The position numbers and the translations under genes are program-made. The notes beneath the pieces are model-generated. The model did no database searches, was not told the DNA's origin, and saw nothing but the letters and a program-made list of their open reading frames with translations. A stretch of DNA of 64,000 nt from Methylotenera_A aquatica (GTDB lineage: Bacteria; Pseudomonadota; Gammaproteobacteria; Burkholderiales; Methylophilaceae), in assembly GCA_965601485.1 (NCBI GenBank), contig OZ271846.1, positions 558,001 through 622,000 of the forward strand, written 5' to 3'. Positions 1 through 8,911 of the stretch are shown piece after piece; position 1 is the first letter of the stretch, and the number at the start of each line of letters is the position of its first letter.

Positions 1-449
1 GCTACAATTACCTCCGTTAAGCCGGCTTCGTGCTCTGCCAAAGTTTCGCCCACACATAAAACTGGTGTTAACCCTGCCTTGACTGAGGCATCGAATCTTG
101 CTGCAGCGGTTAAATTGGTTTCATTGAACAATACACGCCGCTCCGAGTGGCCAAGTAACACATATGTACAACCTAAATCGGTAAGCATATGCGCCGCCAC
201 CGCCCCGGTAAAGGCACCTTTATCGTGCTGATTTGCATTTTGCCCACCCCACGCAATGTGGGTGTTGCTTAATAATTCGCGTGCTTGGAAAAGATAAGGA
301 TTGGGCGGGCAAATCACATAATCGGCTTGTTGATAATCGCCAAGCCCATCAATAACGGCTTTTAATAATTGATGGTTGCTGGATATATCGCCATGCATTT
401 TCCAGTTTGCAATTACGAGTTTGCGGCGATTTGCTAATTGTGCACTCAT
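1..449 (-). CDS. tpiA: triosephosphate isomerase, C-terminus cut by window edge
   Basis: Interconverts dihydroxyacetone phosphate and glyceraldehyde 3-phosphate in the cytoplasm. About 149 N-terminal residues are visible. The reading frame shows the N-terminal NWKMHG motif (substrate-binding Asn and Lys) and the GHSERR motif with the catalytic His. The catalytic Glu region lies beyond the window. The ATG at 449 overlaps the fba stop codon (ATGA), so the two genes are probably translationally coupled and work in the same triose/fructose phosphate node. No frame breaks are seen in the visible part. Confidence 0.95.
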   Translation of the reverse strand, partial: MSAQLANRRKLVIANWKMHGDISSNHQLLKAVIDGLGDYQQADYVICPPNPYLFQARELLSNTHIAWGGQNANQHDKGAFTGAVAAHMLTDLGCTYVLLGHSERRVLFNETNLTAAARFDASVKAGLTPVLCVGETLAEHEAGLTEVIV

Positions 450-1525
450 TTGGCATTCCCGCTTCTCACGATTGCGTTTAGCTGGCTTTTTTTGTAGCGT
501 TCTGCCATTTTTTCACAAGAAATCGGTTTGATATTGTTAGCATGTCCTGCTGAACCAAACGCCTCGTAACGCGCAATACAAATATCTTTCATGGCAACTG
601 TCGCAGCGGTTAAAAACTTTCTGGGGTCGAATTCTTTTTTGTGTTGCTCAAAAAATTGCCGAATTGCACCGCTGGATGCCATGCGTAAATCGGTATCGAT
701 ATTCACCTTTCGCACGCCATATTTAATGCCTTCAACAATTTCTTCTACAGGCACACCATAGGTTTCACCCATATCACCGCCATAGGCGTTAATAATTTTT
801 AGCCATTCTTGCGGTACTGATGATGAGCCATGCATGACTAAATGCGTATTGGGAATGCGCGAATGAATCTCTTTAATACGGTTAATGGCTAATGTTTTTC
901 CAGTGGGCGGCTTGGTGAATTTGTATGCGCCGTGTGATGTGCCAATCGCAATCGCTAACGCGTCTACACCTGTTTTATCCACAAAGTCTGCCGCCTCTTC
1001 GGGGTCGGTCAATAATTGTGAATGATCCAATATACCTTCAGCGCCCGAGCCATCTTCATCTCCAGCCATACCAGTTTCCAGTGAGCCTAAAACACCTAGT
1101 TCACCTTCAACGGATACACCGATGGCGTGTGCGAATTCAGTGATTTTTCGGGTGACCTCCACATTGTATTCGAAGCTAGATGGCGTTTTAGCATCTTCCA
1201 TTAATGAGCCATCCATCATCACGCTAGAAAAGCCAGAGCGCATGGCTTGAATACAAACTGCTGGCGTGTGCCCGTGATCTTGATGCATCACAACAGGAAT
1301 ATGTGGGTAAGACTCAATTGCGGCTAATACTAAATGCCTTAAAAAAGCCTCACCTGCATATTGGCGCGCCCCCGCAGAGCCTTGTAAAATGACTGGGCTG
1401 TTGGTCGCATCGGCCGCCTGCATAATAGCATGTACTTGCTCCATATTATTGACGTTAAAAGCGGCAATACCGTAATCGTGTTCTGCTGCGTGATCTAATA
1501 ACTGACGTAATGAGACCAGTGCCAT
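446..1525 (-). CDS. fba: class II fructose-1,6-bisphosphate aldolase
   Basis: Zinc-dependent aldolase that joins or cleaves fructose 1,6-bisphosphate with dihydroxyacetone phosphate and glyceraldehyde 3-phosphate. The 359 residues match the long class II type seen in Calvin-cycle and RuMP bacteria. HQDHG at residues 81-85 carries metal ligands, followed by GSLMED near 106 and an EGELG segment near 140. Its stop overlaps the tpiA start. In a methylotroph this enzyme would serve the cleavage branch of the ribulose monophosphate cycle (inference). The upstream region holds two inverted repeats that could be regulatory. Confidence 0.95.
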   Translation of the reverse strand: MALVSLRQLLDHAAEHDYGIAAFNVNNMEQVHAIMQAADATNSPVILQGSAGARQYAGEAFLRHLVLAAIESYPHIPVVMHQDHGHTPAVCIQAMRSGFSSVMMDGSLMEDAKTPSSFEYNVEVTRKITEFAHAIGVSVEGELGVLGSLETGMAGDEDGSGAEGILDHSQLLTDPEEAADFVDKTGVDALAIAIGTSHGAYKFTKPPTGKTLAINRIKEIHSRIPNTHLVMHGSSSVPQEWLKIINAYGGDMGETYGVPVEEIVEGIKYGVRKVNIDTDLRMASSGAIRQFFEQHKKEFDPRKFLTAATVAMKDICIARYEAFGSAGHANNIKPISCEKMAERYKKSQLNAIVRSGNAK

Positions 1526-1771
1526 GTTGTCCTCTATCGGTTTTAAAGGTTAAGTGATTGTGCGCATTTTGTGCGCAATATTGTTGGGAGCTACTTAATC
1601 ACACACATTTTGTTTGTGTGATTAAGTTGTAATGTAACACCTATATCTATAAGACATAATAAAAGTATAGATTGAGAGATAAAAACCAGCTACTACAGGC
1701 TTTTCTTGCCCACATCACGATGATGATGAAGCTGAAATTGCTACGAATAGCGTTAGAGATTGAATATGAGC
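1526..1771. other. intergenic region between phoH and fba
   Basis: No gene is recognised here. It contains two inverted repeats: TGCGCA-TTTTG-TGCGCA at 1561-1577 and a 12-bp-arm palindrome at 1594-1626. ybeY, which usually follows the phoH-like gene, is absent. A short open stretch on the plus strand (about 1675-1762) ends in a stop but has no start, so it is not called. Confidence 0.6.
1594..1626. repeat. 12-bp perfect inverted repeat upstream of fba
   Basis: Arms CTTAATCACACA (1594-1605) and TGTGTGATTAAG (1615-1626) are exact reverse complements around a 9-nt loop. It lies about 70 bp upstream of the fba start and has no T-run on either side, so an operator or mRNA leader hairpin is more likely than an intrinsic terminator. 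No regulator is identified. Confidence 0.55.
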
Positions 1772-1795
1772 TTAAACTTTTTTAAGCTCATATTC
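1762..1795 (-). terminator. 15-bp-arm hairpin spanning the phoH stop codon
   Basis: Arms GAATATGAGCTTAAA (1762-1776) and TTTAAGCTCATATTC (1781-1795) are exact complements with a 4-nt loop. The hairpin encodes the last residues and the stop codon of phoH. It lacks a clear T-run on the minus strand, so it may be a weak terminator or an mRNA-stabilising 3' hairpin. Confidence 0.5.
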
Positions 1796-2716
1796 TTCAT
1801 ATGCATTGATGATTTTCTGCACCAATGGATGGCGCACTACATCTGCCGATAGAAAGTTCGTCATGGCAATCCCTTTAACGTCTTTTAATATCTTTTGCGC
1901 TTCCACCAAGCCGCTCTTTTGATGTTTCTGTAAATCAATCTGCGTCACATCACCTGTAATCACGGCTTTGGTCCCAAAGCCAATACGGGTTAAAAACATT
2001 TTCATTTGCTCCGGCGTGGTGTTTTGCGCTTCATCCAAAATAATAAAGCTTTGGTTCAGTGTTCTGCCACGCATATAAGCCAATGGCGCAACTTCAATAG
2101 CGCCGCGTTCAAACATTTTATTCACCGTGTCATAGCCGGCTAAGTCATATAGCGCGTCGTAAAGAGGGCGTAAATAAGGATCGACTTTTTGGTTTAAATC
2201 GCCTGGCAAAAAGCCTAATTTTTCGCCCGCCTCTACTGCTGGGCGAACCAAAACAATGCGTTTTACACGGTCGCGCGTCATGGCATCCACTGCACTGGCA
2301 ACGGCTAAATAGGTTTTACCCGTACCAGCTGGGCCAATACCAAACGTAATATCGTGATCTTGAATTTGCTGTAAATACGAAATCTGACGTGGGGTACGGC
2401 CATGCAAATCACCACGCCGCGTCATTAAAGCGGGCATGGCGGCACTGGAAACATCCTCTGGCTTTAATTTATCAATTTCCACCAAACCTAACTGCACGTC
2501 TTCAAGTTCAAGTGGTTTTCTGGCGCGTAAATAAAAGTTTTCAATCATCTGTGCCGCCATCCTAGTGTTGTCCAATTTCCCACTAATATTAAACGTACCA
2601 CCACGGCGATTGATATTCACCTCAAGCGCGGTTTCAATTTGTTTGATGTTTTCATCTAGCGCGCCGCAAAGGTTAGCTAGTCGGGCGTTGTCTTCTGGTT
2701 GTAGTGTGATTTCCAT
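1772..2716 (-). CDS. PhoH-like ATPase (YbeZ family)
   Basis: Cytoplasmic NTPase of the YbeZ/PhoH-like family, implicated with YbeY in ribosome and RNA quality control in other bacteria. The 314 residues show an N-terminal KH-like segment, Walker A GPAGTGKT at 128-135 and Walker B ILDEAQN near 225. It starts three bases after the miaB stop, so miaB-phoH is one transcription unit, as in many proteobacteria. Here ybeY does not follow; fba does. The C-terminal codons lie in a perfect hairpin. Confidence 0.93.
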   Translation of the reverse strand: MEITLQPEDNARLANLCGALDENIKQIETALEVNINRRGGTFNISGKLDNTRMAAQMIENFYLRARKPLELEDVQLGLVEIDKLKPEDVSSAAMPALMTRRGDLHGRTPRQISYLQQIQDHDITFGIGPAGTGKTYLAVASAVDAMTRDRVKRIVLVRPAVEAGEKLGFLPGDLNQKVDPYLRPLYDALYDLAGYDTVNKMFERGAIEVAPLAYMRGRTLNQSFIILDEAQNTTPEQMKMFLTRIGFGTKAVITGDVTQIDLQKHQKSGLVEAQKILKDVKGIAMTNFLSADVVRHPLVQKIINAYEEYELKKV

Positions 2717-2719
2717 TAA

Positions 2720-4060
2720 TTAAACAGTCTTTTCTACTATCTGGCCTTGTAATCTTTTTGGATTTGATACATCGGTAATTTTAACGTTCACAAATGTGTT
2801 AATTAAATCATCACTGCCTGCAATATCTACCACACGGTTATTATCGGTCTTTCCTGCCAGTAAGTCGGCATATTTATGCGATGCGCCATCAATCAGCACA
2901 CGCTGAATGCTGCCTAACATATTTCGGCTGATGGCATCTCCTTGAGCTTCATTGATAGCTTGCAGCTTAGTTAGACGCGCCAATTTAATGTCATGCGGCG
3001 TATCATCTTTAATAAACGCGGCGGGTGTACCAGGACGCGGGCTATATAAAAAGCTAAAACTGTAATCAAAACCAACGTCTTGCATCAGTTTAGATGTCGC
3101 CTCAAAATCGGTTTCGGTTTCACCAGGAAAGCCCACAATGAAATCAGAGGTAAATGTCAGATTTGGATTAGCCGTTTTTAATTTGCGGATAATCGATTTG
3201 TATTGCAGCGCAGTGTAGTTACGTTTCATCGCTATCAGAATACGGTCAGAACCTGCTTGTACTGGTAGATGCAATTGAATTGCCAGTTTGGGCACATTGG
3301 CAAAGCAATCAATCAAGCGTTGATTCATTTCATTTGGGTGGCTAGTGGTAAAACGGATGCGCTCAATTTGCGAAATTTCGGCAATCGTTTCAATGAGCAT
3401 CGCCAAATCGGCTTCAACACCCTCGTATGCTGCGCGATACGCATTAACGTTTTGACCGAGCAGGGTGATTTCTTTAACGCCTTGTTCCGCTAGTTGCACA
3501 GCTTCCAGTAAAATCGCATCAAACGGGCGCGATACTTCCTCGCCGCGTGTATATGGCACCACGCAAAAGCTGCAATATTTGCTACAACCTTCCATGATGC
3601 TTAAAAAGGCTGTCACAGCTTCCACATGTGGCGGTGGTAAATGATCAAATTTTTCAATCTCAGGGAAAGAAATATCGACTTGTGAAACACCTGATGACTG
3701 TGAATTTTTAATCATCTCAGGCAAGCGATGCATTGTTTGCGGGCCGAATACCACATTGACATAAGGTGCGCGCTTGATGATGTTATCTCCTTCTTGCGAA
3801 GCCACGCAACCGCCAACGCCGATCACTAAATTGGGATTTTTCGCTTTAAGCGGAATAAAACGTCCCAGATGGCTAAATACCTTATCTTCAGATTTTTCGC
3901 GCACGCTGCAGGTGTTCAGCAAAATTACATCAGCGTCTTCAACTGTTTTAGTTTCAACCATGCCGCTATCGGCATTCAGCATATCCGCCATGCGCGATGA
4001 ATCGTATTCGTTCATCTGGCAGCCGAAAGTTTTTATGAAGACTTTTTTTGCTTTAACCAA
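2720..4060 (-). CDS. miaB: tRNA-2-methylthio-N6-dimethylallyladenosine synthase
   Basis: Radical SAM methylthiotransferase that converts i6A37 to ms2i6A37 in tRNAs reading UNN codons. Of 446 residues, Cys14, Cys51 and Cys85 in the N-terminal domain ligate the auxiliary 4Fe-4S cluster. CSKYCSFC (159-166) is the radical SAM CxxxCxxC motif, and the C-terminus is a TRAM-type domain. Length and order are normal for the family. It is the first gene of a two-gene operon with phoH. Confidence 0.96.
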   Translation of the reverse strand: MVKAKKVFIKTFGCQMNEYDSSRMADMLNADSGMVETKTVEDADVILLNTCSVREKSEDKVFSHLGRFIPLKAKNPNLVIGVGGCVASQEGDNIIKRAPYVNVVFGPQTMHRLPEMIKNSQSSGVSQVDISFPEIEKFDHLPPPHVEAVTAFLSIMEGCSKYCSFCVVPYTRGEEVSRPFDAILLEAVQLAEQGVKEITLLGQNVNAYRAAYEGVEADLAMLIETIAEISQIERIRFTTSHPNEMNQRLIDCFANVPKLAIQLHLPVQAGSDRILIAMKRNYTALQYKSIIRKLKTANPNLTFTSDFIVGFPGETETDFEATSKLMQDVGFDYSFSFLYSPRPGTPAAFIKDDTPHDIKLARLTKLQAINEAQGDAISRNMLGSIQRVLIDGASHKYADLLAGKTDNNRVVDIAGSDDLINTFVNVKITDVSNPKRLQGQIVEKTV

Positions 4061-4197
4061 TCTTACCTTCTTGTTTTAAATGTGCTTATGTCGAACTGAA
4101 AGTTAACCTAAGATTTTAACGCATTTGGAAAGAGCTATGTTGCGTTGATGGTTGCTAATTACTTTTAACTATTTGTCTTGTTTGTGAGAAGCTTGAT

Positions 4198-4431
4198 TTG
4201 AAATTAATAAAAAGCATAAAAAAGTCAAATCCATGCCATTTTTATCAGTTAAATAAGGCATATCAGATGGTGCACAAAGATTTAGTTCACTTAGAACAAG
4301 TCAACAAAGAAATTGTTATTAATCGGCCTTTTTTACATTTTTGCATTGATGATTTTTTAACTGAAGATTTTGCTAACAATACCTATCATTCTTTTTCAGA
4401 ATATCAGGAAGCATTGGAATTTGGCAGCTAG
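4198..4431 (+). pseudogene. truncated 2OG-Fe(II) oxygenase-like fragment
   Basis: A 77-codon frame opening with TTG at 4198 (an ATG is at 4267). The segment PFLHFCIDDFLTEDFA resembles the N-terminal start of 2-oxoglutarate/Fe(II) oxygenase-like proteins, in which PFPH-x-IDNFL-like patterns precede the catalytic core. The frame stops at 4431, and nothing resembling the HxD...H core follows, so only a remnant is left. It could instead be an unrelated small gene. The assignment rests on this motif alone. Confidence 0.35.
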
Positions 4432-4756
4432 AAACAAGCGTCTGCAGGATGTGATAGTGCTGAGCATTCAATAATTTTTAAAACTAGACAAAATGAATGG
4501 GTTTAATGACGGATTTAATGCTAGTTGAAAAACGCTGTGTTACGCGACACAGAAAATTAGATCGATAAAAGCTAGTGTTAAATTCTTATTAAAGAATAGG
4601 TAGTTTTGCACGCTACGTACCATTAATATTATTTGTTAAATGTAATTTTTATTGGCTATAAACCTCATATCTAATTGCTAAAAGCCAACTTGATTATTAA
4701 AAAACCAACTTGCAACTAGAGTAAAATAATAAAACATTTAGTTGAGTTATTTTTTT
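4432..4756. other. intergenic, no gene seen
   Basis: An AT-rich stretch between the oxygenase-like fragment and cysG. No open frame with a recognisable product and no convincing hairpin were found. It may be decayed sequence of the upstream pseudogene plus the cysG promoter. Confidence 0.5.
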
Positions 4757-6139
4757 ATGCAAGCACTCCCAATCTTTTTCAACATCAAAAATCGCCATTG
4801 TGTGGTTATTGGCGGCGGCGATGTGGCTACACGTAAAGTCAGCATGTTGCTGAAAGCCGGCGCGGCGATTACTTTGTATTCACCTGATATTTGTCCTGAA
4901 TTATTAGCAATGGCAGAAGCTGAAACAATTAAATATATCGCCAGTAATTTTGAAATGAATCAGTTAACAGGTGCATGTATGGTGATTGCGGCGACGGATG
5001 ATGAGGCGGTAAATGTTGCTGTGTCCGTTTCAGCAAAGGCGCAAAATATTCCTGTTAATGTGGTGGATGCGCCCGATTTGTGCACGTTTACCATGGGCAG
5101 TATTATTGACCGTAGCCCGATAGTAATTGCAATATCATCCGAAGGCAATGCGCCAGTCTTGGCGCGCTATATTCGCGCCAAAATTGAGACTATGTTGCCA
5201 GCCACTTATGGCCGTATCGCGGATATTGCCGGAGAGTTTCGTGACCAAGTTAAAGCCAAGTTTGCCACCACTCAAGCCAGGCGCATTTTTTGGGAAGGCA
5301 TATTGCAAGGTTCTTTTGTAGAGCGCGTTTTATCTGGCCAAGAGCATGCCGCACGCGAACAATTAGCTAATTTAATTAACGATGCTGATGTCACCAAAAA
5401 TCAGGGCGAAGTATTTTTAGTGGGCGGTGGCCCTGGTGACCCAGATTTACTCACATTCCGCGCGTTACGCTTGATGCAGCAGTGTGATGTATGTGTGTAC
5501 GATAAGTTGGTGAGTCCAGAAGTGATGGAATTGGTCCGCCGAGATGCTGAATTGATATATGTAGGTAAATCTCGCAATCAGCACACTATGCCACAAGGAG
5601 AAATCAGTGATTTATTAGCCAAACTAGCCTTGCAAGGTAAGCGTGTACTGCGCTTAAAGGGTGGTGATCCGTTTATATTTGGGCGTGGTGGTGAGGAGAT
5701 TGAAACGCTTATGCAGTACGGAGTTCCGTTTCAAGTAGTGCCCGGTATTACCGCCGCCAATGGTGTTTCTAGCTATGCAGGTATTCCATTAACGCACCGC
5801 GACTATGCGCAAGCTTGCTTTTTTATTACAGGCCACTTAAAAGATGGTACCTTGGATTTGGACTGGGTAGCTATGTCGCGCCCGCGTCAAACCGTGGTGA
5901 TTTACATGGGCTTGGTGGGCCTAAAAGAAATTTGCGAGAAGTTAATTGAACATGGTGTTGCGGCAACCATGCCAGCGGCAGTGGTGCAACAAGGTACCAC
6001 GCAACGCCAAAAGGTGGTTACCGCCACCTTGGCGGATTTGGCCGAAAAAGTGTCGTTGGCAGAGATGAAGCCACCCTGTTTGACGATTATCGGTGAAGTT
6101 GTGCAGTTGCGCGAAAAATTAAATTGGTTTAGTGTCTAA
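4757..6139 (+). CDS. cysG: siroheme synthase, fused CysG
   Basis: Trifunctional enzyme making siroheme from uroporphyrinogen III. An N-terminal precorrin-2 dehydrogenase/ferrochelatase domain has the NAD site VVIGGGDVATRK near residues 16-27. A C-terminal uroporphyrinogen-III methyltransferase begins at VGGGPGDPDLL near 224 and includes the GGDPFIFGRG motif. I start at the ATG at 4757 (MQALPIFF...), matching the usual CysG N-terminus; an upstream in-frame TTG at 4742 would add five residues. The product serves sulfite or nitrite reductase, neither of which is in the window. Confidence 0.94.
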   Translation: MQALPIFFNIKNRHCVVIGGGDVATRKVSMLLKAGAAITLYSPDICPELLAMAEAETIKYIASNFEMNQLTGACMVIAATDDEAVNVAVSVSAKAQNIPVNVVDAPDLCTFTMGSIIDRSPIVIAISSEGNAPVLARYIRAKIETMLPATYGRIADIAGEFRDQVKAKFATTQARRIFWEGILQGSFVERVLSGQEHAAREQLANLINDADVTKNQGEVFLVGGGPGDPDLLTFRALRLMQQCDVCVYDKLVSPEVMELVRRDAELIYVGKSRNQHTMPQGEISDLLAKLALQGKRVLRLKGGDPFIFGRGGEEIETLMQYGVPFQVVPGITAANGVSSYAGIPLTHRDYAQACFFITGHLKDGTLDLDWVAMSRPRQTVVIYMGLVGLKEICEKLIEHGVAATMPAAVVQQGTTQRQKVVTATLADLAEKVSLAEMKPPCLTIIGEVVQLREKLNWFSV

Positions 6140-6243
6140 TTTTATATCGATCTGTAGATAAGAGAATTAAATAAGCCGGTATAAAAGCAGCAAAGATATG
6201 TAAGAGCAAAAACAATAGACATGGTCACGATGTGTGAGATAAA

Positions 6244-6554
6244 GTCATTAAAAACTTTTCTGGCTTGCTAGAAGCGAATTTTGCCGATGTTTTGGTGGCG
6301 AGAGTTGGCGGGTAAGAGTTTGCGTTACTCAGCCAAGCGGCCTTTTATGCTAATAACATTGATCACAATGACTTTGGTTGGCCGTTGCTAATCAAAAGAT
6401 TTGCGCAAAAGAGCATTTGTTGCACAACACCGGCAGTATGGGTTTGACAAATGCTTTGGTTAAAAATTTAGATCAATTGTTTGTGAGCGCCAATAAGCAC
6501 TTGTATAAAGCCAACAATATTGGACACAATCAGGTGACAAGTGTAATCAGATAA
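6244..6554 (+). pseudogene. remnant of a GGDEF (diguanylate cyclase) domain
   Basis: Read in frame from 6244, the sequence gives ...ADVLVARVGG-stop-EFALL..., where the stop codon TAA at 6313-6315 replaces the Asp codon of GGDEF. Around 6415 the match moves to another frame and continues as LLHNTGSMGLT and ANKHLYKANNIGHNQV, the typical end of a GGDEF domain. It ends at a stop at 6552-6554. The order of these motifs and at least two lesions show a dead C-terminal diguanylate cyclase domain. The upstream sensor part is gone. Confidence 0.75.
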
Positions 6555-6556
6555 CT

Positions 6557-7867
6557 TCAGTTTTGTATAGGTAGTGATAGTCTCGCTTCTAAACCACCTT
6601 GTGGACGATTCACTAACTCTAAACTGCCGCTATGCAATTTGGCAATGCGATTACAAATTGCTAACCCTAGACCGCTTCCACCTTCATTTTTGGTTCGTGC
6701 ACTGTCCATGCGTTCAAACGGTCGCAGAAGACGCTCTGCATGTTCTGGTGGAATACCCGGGCCATTATCCAGTACACTAATCACAATTTTTTCAGCAGTA
6801 ATTTTGCAGGTCACTTCTACTTCGCCTTTTGAGTAGGCATAAGCGTTACCAACCAAGTTATCTAATAAGCGTTGTATAGCCAATGGGCGTAACGGAATAA
6901 AGTAGCTTGAGGTCAAATTTAGCTTAAGATTGCGGCCTGCGCGGGCTTGGCGTTCAGATAGTGCCTGTAATAGTGCATTAATATCCATCATTTTGGTGGG
7001 TTCACCTTCTACGCCACGCACAAAATCTAAAAATTGATGAATAATATTATCCATATCGGCAATATCTTCGATCATGCCAGCTTTCATGCTGTTGCAGTTA
7101 TCTTCAGGTAACATCTCAACGGCTAATCTTAATCGTGCAAGCGGTGTGCGAATATCATGCGAAACGCCAGCAAGCAGCAAAGTGCGCTCTGCATCTAACC
7201 TTACCAACGATTCTGCCATCTGATTGAAAGTGCGGCTTACTTCGCGCAATTCATCTACGCTGTCTTCTGGCAAGCGCGGTGCTGGCTCCCCATTACGTAA
7301 GCGGTCAGCGGCATGCACTAATAAATTTAAAGGTCGATTAATGCGTGCGGCAATAATATAGGCGCCAAATAATGACAACAAACCAACCACAGCACCCCAG
7401 CCTAGCCAATGCCAAGGAAAAGGCCTGTCCACCTGGATTTTTGGAATCACTACCCAAAAATCGTCAAGCTCCACATTAAAGCTAATCCACAAACCAGGTA
7501 TTCCATAATGGTTCACTGTGATAATGGTCTCAACACCTAAACGCTCGCGAATTTTTTCAGCGATTAAATTAATAAACGGGTCGTCTGGTAGCGGTTCAAT
7601 ATCCTCTAAAAAATCCGCCGCATAAACACGCACGCCTTCGCGGCCAGAAAGCTCCGATAACAACGCCAAACGGCGATTTTCATGTGAGGCAATCAGAGAA
7701 GCGCGCGTGTAGTTAACAATAGTAACCGCCTGCAACGCGGCTGTCGTGGCGCGTGGTTCGCGATCAAAGTAATCAAAAATTTTAAGCGATGCATAAATGC
7801 TCACCGCCAATAAAATGGCGATAAGCAACATTAGGCGGGAAAGCAAGCGGCGTGGTAAAAATGTCAA
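6557..7867 (-). CDS. EnvZ-type sensor histidine kinase
   Basis: Inner-membrane sensor kinase partnering the response regulator just upstream. The 436 residues contain TM1 about 12-32, a periplasmic domain about 33-153, TM2 about 154-174, HAMP, the H-box VSHDIRTPLARLR with phospho-accepting His237, the N-box DNLVGNAYAYS, G1 DNGPGIP and G2 GGSGLGLAI. The frame opens at TTG 7867; the next in-frame ATG (7831) would cut into TM1, so TTG is preferred. The signal sensed is unknown. The downstream end nearly touches the GGDEF remnant. Confidence 0.9.
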   Translation of the reverse strand: MTFLPRRLLSRLMLLIAILLAVSIYASLKIFDYFDREPRATTAALQAVTIVNYTRASLIASHENRRLALLSELSGREGVRVYAADFLEDIEPLPDDPFINLIAEKIRERLGVETIITVNHYGIPGLWISFNVELDDFWVVIPKIQVDRPFPWHWLGWGAVVGLLSLFGAYIIAARINRPLNLLVHAADRLRNGEPAPRLPEDSVDELREVSRTFNQMAESLVRLDAERTLLLAGVSHDIRTPLARLRLAVEMLPEDNCNSMKAGMIEDIADMDNIIHQFLDFVRGVEGEPTKMMDINALLQALSERQARAGRNLKLNLTSSYFIPLRPLAIQRLLDNLVGNAYAYSKGEVEVTCKITAEKIVISVLDNGPGIPPEHAERLLRPFERMDSARTKNEGGSGLGLAICNRIAKLHSGSLELVNRPQGGLEARLSLPIQN

Positions 7868-7916
7868 TGCAGTGATTTAGCTGATAAATGAATCAATATG
7901 ATTGGGTTGGCACTAT

Positions 7917-8642
7917 CTAGTGCGACGATTCACCATCAGGAATAAATACATAACCAAACCCCCACATGGTTTGCAGGTAACGTGGATGTGCTGGATCGGG
8001 CTCAACAATGCGGCGCAAGCGCGATACTTGTACGTCAATACTGCGGTCAAAAACATCTAATTCGCGGCCACGCGCTAATTGCATTAGTCTGTCGCGCGAA
8101 AGTGGTTGGCGCGGGTGTTCTGTGAATACCTTTAGCAAGGCAAACTCGCCACTGGTAATGGTAATGGGCATGCCATTGCGGCTTAAACTGCGACTTGAAG
8201 GGTCAAATACAAATTCCCCAAAAGTAAACGTTTCTAATTTTCCAGAATTTTCGGCCCCTGGATTATGTTCATGGCGACGCAATACGGCATTAATTCGCGC
8301 AAGCAATTCGCGTGGGTTAAACGGTTTAGGTAAATAATCATCTGCACCCATTTCTAGACCGATAATTCTGTCTACCTCATCACCGCGCGCTGTTAGCATA
8401 ATGATTGGCGTGGTAAATTTATTGGCACGCAAGCGTCTGCAAATAGCCAAACCATCTTCACCAGGCAACATCAAATCGAGTACCAACAAATCAAAAGGCT
8501 CGTTCGCTAATATGGCATCCATTTCTTTTGAATCAGATACTGTTTTAATATTAAAGCCTTGTTCGGTCAGATAGCGTTGCAGTAATTCACGCATGCGCAT
8601 GTCATCATCTACCATTAATACTTTTTTGTTGTTTTCAGCCAT
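7917..8642 (-). CDS. OmpR-family response regulator
   Basis: DNA-binding response regulator: an N-terminal receiver with the acidic pair near residues 12-14, phospho-acceptor Asp56 (VLDLMLP) and the conserved Lys in YLPKPF, then a winged-helix OmpR/PhoB output domain ending WGFGYVFIP. I start at the ATG at 8642 (MAENNKK), nine bases inside a longer GTG frame. It precedes the EnvZ-like kinase by about 50 bases, forming an ompR-envZ-type operon. Target genes are not inferable here. Confidence 0.92.
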   Translation of the reverse strand: MAENNKKVLMVDDDMRMRELLQRYLTEQGFNIKTVSDSKEMDAILANEPFDLLVLDLMLPGEDGLAICRRLRANKFTTPIIMLTARGDEVDRIIGLEMGADDYLPKPFNPRELLARINAVLRRHEHNPGAENSGKLETFTFGEFVFDPSSRSLSRNGMPITITSGEFALLKVFTEHPRQPLSRDRLMQLARGRELDVFDRSIDVQVSRLRRIVEPDPAHPRYLQTMWGFGYVFIPDGESSH

Positions 8643-8911
8643 TATCTGCACTTTCAGTATGATTGAATGAGTAACTAAACCTCAACACACTAGTATATGT
8701 TTTAAGGATAAATAAATCTAGAATTGTGAAAACTTTTCACTGATTAAACGCGTCTTAGTTACGTAGAATCTTGGTGTTACAAATAGTTACAATTATTCGG
8801 TTTTATGAAACATTGCATTAACAATGCTGATTCATTATTCTAAAACTTTGTTGGTAACTCAGATTTTTTAAGCAAAATAAGAACATTAGAAAGACCAGTA
8901 TTCATTAAACA

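Noticed and set aside
1675..1762. Plus-strand stretch reading KPATTGFSCPHHDDDEAEIA with a stop at the end
   Set aside because: It has no start codon and no partner sequence upstream. Too short to call a gene remnant.
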